From assembly GCA_000155435.1 (NCBI GenBank), contig DS990260.1, forward strand, positions 873,314-937,313: a DNA stretch of 64,000 nucleotides, written 5' to 3'. The notes under the pieces are model-generated. The model searched no databases. It saw only the letters and a list, made by a program, of their open reading frames with translations, and was not told the DNA's origin. Positions 46,896 to 54,637 of the stretch are shown here, piece after piece. Each line of letters opens with the position of its first letter. The stretch's first letter is position 1. The position numbers and the translations under genes are program-made. This DNA comes from Clostridiales bacterium 1_7_47FAA. Lineage in GTDB: Bacteria > Bacillota > Clostridia > Lachnospirales > Lachnospiraceae.

Positions 46896-47792
46896 ATGTT
46901 CAATCCACAGCTGACTGCCTTTCTCTGCGCTGCTGACTGCGGCAGTTTCAACAAGGCGGCGGACCAGCTTTACATCTCCCCCACCGCAGTCATGAAGCAG
47001 ATCAATGGGCTGGAGAAGCATCTGGGCCTTGCCCTGGTAAAAAGGACGAATCAGGGCATCGAACTGACCAGGGCAGGGGAATCCATTTACAGGGACACCA
47101 GATATATGATTGCCTACTCGGAACAGGCCATCCAAAAAGCCCGGCAGCTTATGACGGAGGAACAGGAGGTTCTGCGCGTCGGCACCTCCATGCTCAATCC
47201 GTGTAAGGTTTTCATGGATCTGTGGTACCGGACCAGCAGCCGCTTCCCCCAGTACAAGCTGCAGATTGTCCCATTTGAGGATGACCATCAGGGAATCCTG
47301 TCCGTCATTGACCGGATTGGAGACAGCTATGATTTCATTGTGGGGGTATGCGATTCTGCGAAATGGCTGGACCGGTACAGCTTCCTTGCACTGGGGGAAT
47401 ACAGGAAAATGATTGCCGTCCCCTTAAAGCACCGGCTGGCCAAGAAACACTCCCTTAGAATATCCGATCTGTACGGTGAAACCATGATGATGGTAAAACG
47501 CGGCGACTCCGCCCTCAATGACCGCCTCAGGGATGACCTGGAGCAGAACCACCCCCGGATCCGGCTGGAAGACACTCCTCAGTTTTACGACATCGACGTA
47601 TTTAACCAGTGCGTGGAAAACAACCATCTGCTTCTGAACCTGGAATGCTGGAAGGACATACATCCGTCACTCATAACCCTGCCGGTGGAATGGGGGTATT
47701 CCATTCCTTATGGGCTTCTCTATTCAAAAAAACCGGAGGGCTGCGTGAAGGCGTTCCTGGAGGCAGTGAAGGATGAGGGGATGATTGGATAA
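46896..47792 (+). CDS. LysR-family regulator
   Basis: About 298 residues. Winged helix PQLTAFLCAADCGSFNKAADQLYISPTAVMKQINGLEKHLG and a LysR effector domain. ATG 46896 has GGAGG. Divergent from the flavodoxin/AKR/cupin-CMD genes. A palindrome ATGTTAACAT at 46837-46846 in the shared region is a candidate binding site. Confidence 0.92.
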   Translation: MFNPQLTAFLCAADCGSFNKAADQLYISPTAVMKQINGLEKHLGLALVKRTNQGIELTRAGESIYRDTRYMIAYSEQAIQKARQLMTEEQEVLRVGTSMLNPCKVFMDLWYRTSSRFPQYKLQIVPFEDDHQGILSVIDRIGDSYDFIVGVCDSAKWLDRYSFLALGEYRKMIAVPLKHRLAKKHSLRISDLYGETMMMVKRGDSALNDRLRDDLEQNHPRIRLEDTPQFYDIDVFNQCVENNHLLLNLECWKDIHPSLITLPVEWGYSIPYGLLYSKKPEGCVKAFLEAVKDEGMIG

Positions 47793-47892
47793 TGAGTTTA
47801 TGAGATAATGGTGTGATGAGGTTATGAAATACTGAGGTTATGAAATACTGAGGTTATGAAATAATGAGGTTATGGGATAGTGAGGTCTTGGA
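47793..47892. repeat. 16-bp tandem repeat, non-coding
   Basis: Four full units of TGAGGTTATGAAATAC type start at 47817, 47833, 47849 and 47865, with a degraded copy at 47793 and a partial one at 47881. The period is not a multiple of three. It follows the LysR stop directly. Confidence 0.8.
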
Positions 47893-47962
47893 ATCAAGGA
47901 ACCGTAGCGGCAATCGGTTGAATATCCTTCTGTCCGGCATAGGGCATATGAGATAAAAAGTC

Positions 47963-48073
47963 AGGGCATGTTTGAAAATATCATTGAACATTCATTTTTC
48001 CCTCTGCATGCCCACTTTTCAAGAGGCACAGATGACTAAAAATCCGTTTCAATGAAATCTTCAAACATGCCCT
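47963..48073. mobile_element. MITE-like 111-bp inverted-repeat element
   Basis: Imperfect inverted arms of 26 bp (47963-47988 and 48048-48073, two mismatches) begin AGGGCATG and end CATGCCCT. No ORF or clear target-site duplication is seen. It could be a small non-autonomous element or a transcribed hairpin. Most of the remaining 47893-48098 region holds nothing recognisable. Confidence 0.55.
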
Positions 48074-48098
48074 AATCTGTCCAAGCAGTTATGATACA

Positions 48099-48923
48099 TC
48101 AGAGGTTCCCCCTGTCATCCTCCCTGTCAGATTCACATATCAGCGCCACTGGTTCCCCTTCCATGGAGTCCAGATATATTCTTCCCTTTGCATAAGGAGG
48201 ATAAGGATACTGGTAAGGATGCCATTTTCCCTTCCCGCTGTTTTCAATACACCGCATCAGCCTGTCTATGGTCTGCCTGGGAAACCATTGGTTGTGATGG
48301 GATGTCAGATAATAGTCAAAATCCAAGTCCTTCACACATTCCAGCGTATGGTACTGTGTCTCAACCGGCATATGGTTCTGGAATATCAGGCACATGACAG
48401 GCGTAAGGGCATCCCCGGACAGCAGTAAACGGCGTTTAGGTATCCATATGCCGATGGACCCCCTTGAGTGTCCTCTCAATGGAATGACCCTGCATTCCAG
48501 CCCGCCAAGATTGAATGAGTCAAAATCCAGCGCTTTCATATTATTCCACTGCTTATCCCATTGCCCGGCTTCAAAAGGCTGGCAGAAGCCATCCTGTCCA
48601 GGGACCAGCTCCCGCCTCCACTGCCCAAGGATTTCTGCCGTATAGGATTCCAGGATCACAAAATCGTCCGGGTGCATATAAACTGTGTCAAACTGGCCAT
48701 TTCCCCCAATATGGTCAAAATGTCCATGGCTGTTAATCACGACAAGGGGCAGTCCTGTAATCCTGCGTATCAGTCCATGGATATCATCCGTACCTGAACC
48801 CGTATCAAAAACCAGGGCTTTTTCCTTACCTATGACAAGATTCACACAGCCCCCCGCCCGGTCTGTCAAAACATATACATCATCACATATACAGGTAACT
48901 TCTGTCTTCTTCAACTGATACAT
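48099..48923 (-). CDS. MBL-fold metallohydrolase
   Basis: About 274 residues. The metal-binding HGHFDH motif (INSHGHFDHIGGNG) is present, with later ligands in LRGHSRGSIG, SGDALTP and SHHNQ. The family includes lactonases, thioesterases and similar hydrolases. The ATG at 48923 overlaps the 3' end of the PPTase gene by about 40 bases. Last gene of the eight-gene thiolase/ACP operon; a thioesterase-like role on the carrier-bound product is inference. Confidence 0.88.
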   Translation of the reverse strand: MYQLKKTEVTCICDDVYVLTDRAGGCVNLVIGKEKALVFDTGSGTDDIHGLIRRITGLPLVVINSHGHFDHIGGNGQFDTVYMHPDDFVILESYTAEILGQWRRELVPGQDGFCQPFEAGQWDKQWNNMKALDFDSFNLGGLECRVIPLRGHSRGSIGIWIPKRRLLLSGDALTPVMCLIFQNHMPVETQYHTLECVKDLDFDYYLTSHHNQWFPRQTIDRLMRCIENSGKGKWHPYQYPYPPYAKGRIYLDSMEGEPVALICESDREDDRGNL

Positions 48924-49596
48924 AATACTCTCCATATGCAGCGCATGCAATCATATATTCCTTGAATCTAAACGAATGTACGCCCGACAGCAGTCTTGCG
49001 CCTTCGGATTCAGTATTGCCTGCTTCAGTACTCCCTGGTTCTGTACGCCTTGGTTCTGTACTTCCTGGTTTTGTACTTCCTGGTTCTGTACTCCCATCCC
49101 TGGCATTTCCAGGCGTAATCCCTTCCGCAAACCCGGTCCCCTGAAGTTTTAATGCTGCCTCGCACTCTGTCCAGTATTTCGTAAACAGTTCCGGCTGTTC
49201 CATTTCCCCGGCCTGTTCCAGCTGTTCCTGCTGTTGTAAGGTAAAAACCTTCCGCACCGTGGGCCAGTGGACGTCCCTTATCTGTTCAATATCCACGCCT
49301 ATGTCAATGTCCGCCGCAGCCAGCACAGCATATCCCCCGCTATGGGACAGGTTAAAATAATGCTTTCCTGACTTCAGCGCGGGTTTCCCATGCCCCAGTC
49401 TCACCAGCTGCCCATCACGGCTGACATCCAGATACTTTTCCAGCAGAAAACCGGCTGCCAGTTCCTGGTCAGCCTCCTGCTTTCTCTTTATTCTCCGGTA
49501 TTGATCCGCGTAATATTGTGGGATATTGTCAATTATTTCCTCTGCGTGCAATGCAATCCGTCCTGCATCTGCAATCCTTATCCTGACTAAATGCAT
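48883..49596 (-). CDS. Sfp-type 4'-phosphopantetheinyl transferase with GSTEP repeat insert
   Basis: 237 residues. Motifs GHGKPALKSGKHYFNLSHSGGYAVLA, IDIGVDIEQI and FTKYWTECEAALKLQGTG identify a Sfp-type PPTase, which moves phosphopantetheine from CoA to a carrier-protein serine. The WxxKE motif here has Cys instead of Lys (WTECEAALK). Between it and the C-terminus is a Ser/Thr/Pro/Glu-rich stretch of pentapeptide repeats (GSTEP-like, 49013-49087). Encoded five genes downstream of an acyl carrier protein, so it most likely primes it. Confidence 0.88.
   Translation of the reverse strand: MHLVRIRIADAGRIALHAEEIIDNIPQYYADQYRRIKRKQEADQELAAGFLLEKYLDVSRDGQLVRLGHGKPALKSGKHYFNLSHSGGYAVLAAADIDIGVDIEQIRDVHWPTVRKVFTLQQQEQLEQAGEMEQPELFTKYWTECEAALKLQGTGFAEGITPGNARDGSTEPGSTKPGSTEPRRTEPGSTEAGNTESEGARLLSGVHSFRFKEYMIACAAYGEYYVSVEEDRSYLYM
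49013..49087. repeat. 15-bp in-frame tandem repeat in the PPTase gene
   Basis: Five units of GTACTTCCTGGTTCT type (49013, 49028, 49043, 49058, 49073) encode a GSTEP pentapeptide array on the minus strand. In-frame, so length changes would not break the gene. Confidence 0.8.
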
Positions 49597-49648
49597 ATAT
49601 ACTCCTTACATGCCGTATGATATTGAATTGCGCAAGGCAGTATTATCT

Positions 49649-50233
49649 TCATTTCTCCAAAGCTTCCTCTCTCCTGCCATCTGCGCCTCCGGTCTGCCCT
49701 GCAGCATTCCCCGCAGCGCCTCCACGCGCCAGCCTGCGCACAAGCATCCCCTGGAACGCATCCACGCCCACACCAACGTAAATCACGCCCACCAGCATTG
49801 CCACGCCAATCTGGATTGGCAGGGTCCCTATTTCATTCACTTTCATAGGACCCATGATGGTAAGGCCGATGGCCCAGCCGCACAGCCAGGAGGGAGTGAA
49901 GATCATCCTTGAAAATGTCTCGCCGATGATGACTGCCAGTCCGCCCATGACGAATAGTGTGGCATACAGTTCCACATTGGGATTCCACTGCAGGGTTTCC
50001 ATCACCCATACGGCAATATAAGCCCATAAGTCACCTAACAGGAAGCCGATGGAGATTTTCACGGCGTCCTGCCGTCTGTTACCGTTGGCCACAAAAAGCC
50101 CGGCGCAGATTAAGGCCACCGCCCCGGTGCCGACCCCTATGAAAGGGGCCAGCACAGCCCAGATCGGAGGCATGAACGCTATGCCGAAAGCCAGGGTCAG
50201 CATATTGATTGTCTTCCGTTGTTTTTCATCCAT
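49649..50233 (-). CDS. DUF1097-family membrane protein
   Basis: 194 residues with five or six membrane helices. ALAF..GIAFMPPIWAVLAPFIGVGTGAVALICAGLFVANGN and VKISIGFLLGDLWAYIAVWV match DUF1097, which has no known function but looks like a small transporter. The C-terminus is an unstructured Gly/Ala-rich tail. Between the kinase gene and the PPTase gene in the operon, it may move the substrate or product. Confidence 0.75.
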   Translation of the reverse strand: MDEKQRKTINMLTLAFGIAFMPPIWAVLAPFIGVGTGAVALICAGLFVANGNRRQDAVKISIGFLLGDLWAYIAVWVMETLQWNPNVELYATLFVMGGLAVIIGETFSRMIFTPSWLCGWAIGLTIMGPMKVNEIGTLPIQIGVAMLVGVIYVGVGVDAFQGMLVRRLARGGAAGNAAGQTGGADGRREEALEK

Positions 50234-50294
50234 ATTTTTTTACTCCTATGCTTTTCTTTCCCATGCACTCATTTTCCAGGCCCTTCCGTCCCCA

Positions 50295-51407
50295 TTACTC
50301 CCAGTCAAACCCATCCCACACAGGCTTTCCGGTATAGGTCTTCAGCTCCTCCTCGCCTTCCAGCACGCGGATTGCCCCGGCCGCCATGGCCTCCATCTCA
50401 AACTCGCCCGGATAGGCGGTCACAGGGGCGATGAAGGAACAGGCATCCGTTATCTGCTTTACAAGATCCTGGTTATGTACCATGCCGCCGCCCAGCAGGA
50501 TGCCGTCCACCTGTCCGTGAAGGACTGCCGCCATGGCGCCGATGCATTTTTCAATCTGGTATATCATGCTGTCCCAGAGAAGTCCTGCATACCGGTCCCC
50601 TGCTTTGGCCCGCTCCGTCAGTTCAATGGCATCGGAAATCCCCACATGATTCACGAAACCGCCTTTGCTGGTACAGAGTTTTTTCACATCTTCCAGGCCC
50701 GCCTGGTTCATTTTCATATATTCCAGAAGGTTTGCCACGGAAATGCTTCCGCATCTGGTCGGGGCCATAGGGCCTTCTCCTCCCACAATATCATACCCGT
50801 CTATCATCCTTCCCTTTTCATGGGCGGATATGGAAATGCCGCCGCCGATATGGCATACCACATACCTGCACTCCCCATATGGTTTCTTCATCACGTCCTT
50901 GCTGTGCCGGATGGCGGTTTCCTTCAGGTTCAGGGCATGGAGGTGGATGATGCGGTGTACGCCCCGGATGCCTGTCATGCGGGCAAGGTCCTGAAGCTCA
51001 TCCACATCCGGCGGGTTTACCACCATTGCTTTGGCGCCATAGGCCTGTGCAAATTCATTGGCCAGCTGTGAACCCAGGGCCGCCGGATGGATGACGCCGT
51101 TGGCACATGTCTTGGCGTGCTCCAGCATCAGGTCCGTCACCCCGTAGGTTCCGCCTTCCATGGCAATCAGGCCTCCGCCCCGTCCCACGAATACGTCCAC
51201 TTCCTCAAGACGTATGCCTGCTTCCTTTAACAGCTTTAAAACCGTGTCCCTGCGGTAGGGCAGCTGCTCTGACATGGATGCATACTGCCCAAGCTCTTTT
51301 GCCTCATGGGAGACATTCTGGGAATACAGGCATTCCTCCCCCTCAAAGAGGGCCACCTTGGTTGAGGTGGAGCCAGGGTTGATTGTCAGTACTTTATACG
51401 GTTTCAT
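50295..51407 (-). CDS. buk: Butyrate kinase family acyl kinase
   Basis: 370 residues with the ASKHA motif LTINPGSTSTKVALFEGEE, GRGGGLIAMEGGTYGV, CHIGGGISISAHEKGRMIDG and GILLGGGMVHN, all typical of butyrate/branched-chain acyl kinase. It makes ATP from acyl phosphate. It overlaps the phosphate acyltransferase gene by four bases. In this operon the acyl group may be linked to the thiolase/ACP route and not be butyrate. Confidence 0.93.
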   Translation of the reverse strand: MKPYKVLTINPGSTSTKVALFEGEECLYSQNVSHEAKELGQYASMSEQLPYRRDTVLKLLKEAGIRLEEVDVFVGRGGGLIAMEGGTYGVTDLMLEHAKTCANGVIHPAALGSQLANEFAQAYGAKAMVVNPPDVDELQDLARMTGIRGVHRIIHLHALNLKETAIRHSKDVMKKPYGECRYVVCHIGGGISISAHEKGRMIDGYDIVGGEGPMAPTRCGSISVANLLEYMKMNQAGLEDVKKLCTSKGGFVNHVGISDAIELTERAKAGDRYAGLLWDSMIYQIEKCIGAMAAVLHGQVDGILLGGGMVHNQDLVKQITDACSFIAPVTAYPGEFEMEAMAAGAIRVLEGEEELKTYTGKPVWDGFDWE

Positions 51408-52423
51408 ACTGGTTCCTCCTGCCTTTTACTTCCTGCGGCCCTTACTGCGCTGATTACGATATTTCCCTTAATCTCGGACACAGGGGCGCCTCTGGAGCAG
51501 TCGCACACCACTTTGTTGAAGCCCTGGAGCATTGGGCCGTAGGCATCTGCGTGTCCGAACTGCTGTATCAGCTTAACCCCTACATTGCCCACATTCAGGT
51601 CCGGCCAGATAATCACATTGGCTTTTCCCGCAACCCGGCTCTCCCTCTGCACCTTTTTAGCCGCCACTGCCGGCGATACGGCTGCGTCAAACTGGAATTC
51701 ACCGTCAATGGCAAGCTCCGGCCTCTGCTCATTGGCAATCCTGACCGCCTCCGCCACTTTATCCACCAGCTCCCCCTGTCCGCTTCCCAGGGTGGAATAG
51801 CTGACCATGGCGCATCTCGGCTCCCATCCCAGCAGGTCCCTGACCGTGTCGCAGGCAGAAACAGCGATTCCTGCCAACTGCCCTGAATCCGGGTTGGCAC
51901 ACACAGCGCTGTCGCCGATTGCAAGAAGGCTTCCTTCACTTCCCTTAAATCCAGGGATATCGCATAACCCGATACTTGAGATGGTGCTGATTCCCGGCTT
52001 CAGACCAATAATCATCTGTCCGGCCAGCAGCACATCCCCGGTTGTATTGTCAATCCCCGCAAAGGTCACATCCGCCTCGCCCACTGCCTCCATGACCATG
52101 GCATAATACAGCGGATCCTGCATGCGGCGGTTCAGGGCCTTTTCTTTTAACAGGGTGTGCGGCAGGGCCACATACCGGTCTATGAGTTTCTTTTTATAAA
52201 TCTCTTCCCTGATATCCACAATTGTGAAAATATCTTCCTCATATCCTTTGGAGGATAATGCTTCCCTGATTTCATCGGCATATCCCACAAGCACGGGAAG
52301 GATATACCCTTCCTTGCCTGTCTCATAGGCTGCCTGCATCATCTTTTCATTGACTGCTTCTGGAAATGCTATCCTCTGGGGATTTTCCTTTGCTTTTTCA
52401 TAAATCTGTTCCAGTAAACCCAT
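51404..52423 (-). CDS. Phosphate acyltransferase (phosphate butyryltransferase-like)
   Basis: 339 residues of the phosphate acetyl/butyryltransferase family: FPEAVNEKMMQAAYE at the start, GIDNTTGDVLLAGQMIIGLKPGISTISS in the middle and NVIIWPDLNVGNVGVKLIQQFGHADAYGPMLQGFNKVVCDCSRGAPVSEI at the end. It exchanges an acyl thioester for acyl phosphate and is paired with the kinase downstream. Whether it uses acyl-CoA or acyl-ACP is unknown; the flanking ACP makes the latter possible. Confidence 0.9.
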   Translation of the reverse strand: MGLLEQIYEKAKENPQRIAFPEAVNEKMMQAAYETGKEGYILPVLVGYADEIREALSSKGYEEDIFTIVDIREEIYKKKLIDRYVALPHTLLKEKALNRRMQDPLYYAMVMEAVGEADVTFAGIDNTTGDVLLAGQMIIGLKPGISTISSIGLCDIPGFKGSEGSLLAIGDSAVCANPDSGQLAGIAVSACDTVRDLLGWEPRCAMVSYSTLGSGQGELVDKVAEAVRIANEQRPELAIDGEFQFDAAVSPAVAAKKVQRESRVAGKANVIIWPDLNVGNVGVKLIQQFGHADAYGPMLQGFNKVVCDCSRGAPVSEIKGNIVISAVRAAGSKRQEEPV

Positions 52424-52458
52424 CCCTACTCCTTTCGGTCAGATTGGCTGAATCCGTC

Positions 52459-52704
52459 CTACATTTCCTTTTCAATCAGGTCCGTCAGGTCGCCGATGGT
52501 TGCGCAGGCGCTGGCTTCTGAAAGCATGATTTCCACGTCCAGTTCATTCTCAATCTCAGACACAAGGGCAACCATCTGCACGGATGCGCCGCCCAAGTCC
52601 TCCTTAAAGGATGTGGATACGGAAATGTCGCTGATGTCCTGTTTGTATGACATTGCCACCATGTTAAGTACCTGTGTTTCCAATTCTTTTCTGTCCATTT
52701 TCAT
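52459..52704 (-). CDS. Acyl carrier protein
   Basis: About 79-81 residues, normal ACP length, with the pattern DISVSTSFKEDLGGASVQMVALVSEIENELDVEIMLSEASACATIGDLTDLIE. The usual DSL around the pantetheine serine reads ASV, but the serine is in place. It should be primed by the PPTase in the same operon. Start: ATG 52704 lies directly on the ribosome site; ATG 52698, seven bases after AGGGAG, is likelier. It is a specialised carrier, not the housekeeping ACP. Confidence 0.9.
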   Translation of the reverse strand: MKMDRKELETQVLNMVAMSYKQDISDISVSTSFKEDLGGASVQMVALVSEIENELDVEIMLSEASACATIGDLTDLIEKEM

Positions 52705-52758
52705 TCTCCCTCTATGTTTTTATTCGCAGCTGATCCGTTTCGGATTCCATGTTTTTAT

Positions 52759-53172
52759 TCACGCTTCGTCCAAGTCAAATACAACGGTCTTAAATCCGCC
52801 TTCCCTCTGGAAGATTGCCGCATGGCAGTTCAGGGGAAGCTTTTCTGAAAGTTCCTTCCTGTTCTTTTTGCTGATGCCGCGGACAACTGCGTTTAATTTC
52901 GTGCCTTCCTCCAATTCAACTTCCCCGTACGCGTATTTTCCCAACTGCTTATATTCCGGTTTGGATGAAAGGGCTGCAGGCAATACAATGGAATGCAGCC
53001 TGGCCTTTCCGCTGATTTCGTACCACTCTGTCTCATAATTCCCGCATGCATTACAGGCATATACCGGGGGGAATTCCACATTGCCGCACTTGGGGCATTT
53101 GCGCCCTAAGAGTTTTCCTTCTTCCAGTCCTTCGTAAAATGTCTGCACGACCTTTTCTAATTTAATACTCAT
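52759..53172 (-). CDS. DUF35 OB-fold / zinc-ribbon protein, thiolase partner
   Basis: 137 residues. Zinc ribbon with CPKCGNVEFPPVYACNACGN (two Cys pairs) followed by an OB-fold ending GFKTVVFDLDEA. DUF35 proteins form complexes with thiolase-like enzymes (for example archaeal HMG-CoA synthesis and PhlB of phloroglucinol acylation) and hold the CoA side. It starts 18 bases after the thiolase gene, as expected for partners. Confidence 0.92.
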   Translation of the reverse strand: MSIKLEKVVQTFYEGLEEGKLLGRKCPKCGNVEFPPVYACNACGNYETEWYEISGKARLHSIVLPAALSSKPEYKQLGKYAYGEVELEEGTKLNAVVRGISKKNRKELSEKLPLNCHAAIFQREGGFKTVVFDLDEA

Positions 53173-53190
53173 AACGCATCTCTCCTCCTG

Positions 53191-54507
53191 CTATTCATCC
53201 AATAAGCCAAGCAATACGGCCGCAACGTTCTGCGCCCCGCCGTAGCCCCGGAGCATGGCTGTCCTGGGCTGGTTTTTCACCTGGTGTCCGCCGCATTCGC
53301 CCCACATCTGCTTGCAGGCCTCGTACACATCCGCCAGACCTGAGGCGGCATGGGCATGTCCAAAGGAGGTACGGCCGCCATTGGTGTTAATCGGTTTATC
53401 CCCATCCCATGCGGTGCGGCCCTCACAGATGTATTTCCAGCCTTCACCGTAAGGAAGATATCCGGCAATCTCCGCGGATACAAGATGGGATGTGATGATG
53501 AAATCATTTGCATAGAACAGGTCCAGGTCATCTCCTGACAGGCCGGTCAGCTCATATGCCTGGCGCACGGCTTCCTCGGTTGCCCGGACTTCAAAATGCG
53601 GGGTGGTTGCCTCACAGGCAGCGCTTCCGATTCCCAGCACCTCAATGGGACGGTGCTTCAGGTTCCTTGCTATGGCCGGGATCATTTCCGTGGCGCATAC
53701 AATGGCCGCCGCTGCGCCGTCACATTTTAACTCAATGCCGCCGGCCCGGAGGAAATCCCCCATTTTGGGATTATAGGGTGAGTTCATATATTCATCCAGG
53801 GTCATGCCTGCTTCTTCTGCAAGGGATGCATATGTCCTTCTTTCAATGGCTAGGGGATTGACCGACGCGTTGCGCCTGTTGTTGATGCACATCCAGTTCA
53901 GTGTGTCGTTCATCTGCTCTGGCGTGATTCCCCTGGTGCGCACATACCACTCCGCCGCATCATCATAAATCAGTTCCTGCCCCGCCATCAGGCTCCTTGT
54001 ATAGGTGCGGTCATATAACCAGGAAGTGGTCTTTAAGAACTTTTCCATGGTCATCTTATCCCGCTTGTACGGATGTTTGGGGCTTTCCACATTGTCTGCC
54101 GGGGACGGGGTGCTGTCCCCGAATTCAACCGCTCCGGTGAGGACACAGTTGTATTTCCCGGATGCCACTGCGTTGACCGCCTGCTCAATGGCAAGATAGC
54201 CTGTGCAGCATGCCTCGGAGTGGTGGATGGAACCTTTTCCCTTCATACCGAACCAGTTGGCCACCTGTACATTGGGCGTCAGATAGTTGGAGCCGTTAAG
54301 CGGGCTGGCCTCGCCATGGAAATAAAAATCCACATCCTGAGGATTGACCCCTGCATCCTCCATTGCTTTTAATGCCGCATATCCGAACATTTCCCCTTCT
54401 GTCAGTCCATCTGTCTCCGGATTATCTACCGTGTACATAAATGGAGTACAGCCAACGCCTATGATAGAGACGCTTCTGTTATACTTTCCTAAAGTGCCCA
54501 TAACCAT
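53191..54507 (-). CDS. Thiolase-like acyltransferase
   Basis: About 438 residues. The nucleophile cysteine is in SEACCTGYLAIEQA and the His in NTNGGRTSFGHAHAASGLAD, as in SCP2/thiolase enzymes. The usual second cysteine near the C-terminus (C-x-G-G-G) is absent; the segment reads RGYGGAQNVAA, as in DUF35-paired acyltransferases. It may cleave or transfer an acyl group between CoA and a carrier or small molecule. First gene of the operon. ATG 54507 follows AAGGAAGG; the frame extends to 54573 without better signals. The operator is at 54605-54622. Confidence 0.85.
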   Translation of the reverse strand: MVMGTLGKYNRSVSIIGVGCTPFMYTVDNPETDGLTEGEMFGYAALKAMEDAGVNPQDVDFYFHGEASPLNGSNYLTPNVQVANWFGMKGKGSIHHSEACCTGYLAIEQAVNAVASGKYNCVLTGAVEFGDSTPSPADNVESPKHPYKRDKMTMEKFLKTTSWLYDRTYTRSLMAGQELIYDDAAEWYVRTRGITPEQMNDTLNWMCINNRRNASVNPLAIERRTYASLAEEAGMTLDEYMNSPYNPKMGDFLRAGGIELKCDGAAAAIVCATEMIPAIARNLKHRPIEVLGIGSAACEATTPHFEVRATEEAVRQAYELTGLSGDDLDLFYANDFIITSHLVSAEIAGYLPYGEGWKYICEGRTAWDGDKPINTNGGRTSFGHAHAASGLADVYEACKQMWGECGGHQVKNQPRTAMLRGYGGAQNVAAVLLGLLDE

Positions 54508-54604
54508 CTTCCTTCCTTTTGCTTTTTTCAAGATAATTATATATAATAAAAATGTTGGAATCATCGTGTCCAAAGCTAACTATGACTTGCATCACCACCC
54601 CATT

Positions 54605-54622
54605 TTTGTGCAGGCGCACAAT
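54605..54622. promoter_or_regulatory. Palindromic operator, thiolase/PucR divergent region
   Basis: TTTGTGC-AGGC-GCACAAT with six perfect arm pairs (54606-54621). It is centred 75.0 bp from the -10 ATTATA/TATAAT (54536-54541) of the thiolase promoter and 16 bases before the PucR start. The same motif lies at 63613-63630 with identical spacing to its -10. Confidence 0.7.
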
Positions 54623-54637
54623 GCCAAAGGAGACATC

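Noticed and set aside
47793-47892. CRISPR array
   Set aside because: The 16-bp units are directly adjacent with no spacers and there are no cas genes in the window.
50049-51071. Open frame of 340 codons on the plus strand
   Set aside because: Antisense to the DUF1097 and acyl kinase genes; no domain seen.
50295-52423. Classic butyrate synthesis locus
   Set aside because: No butyryl-CoA dehydrogenase, crotonase or Etf genes accompany the phosphotransacylase/kinase pair; it sits with ACP and thiolase/DUF35 genes, so a specialised role is more likely.
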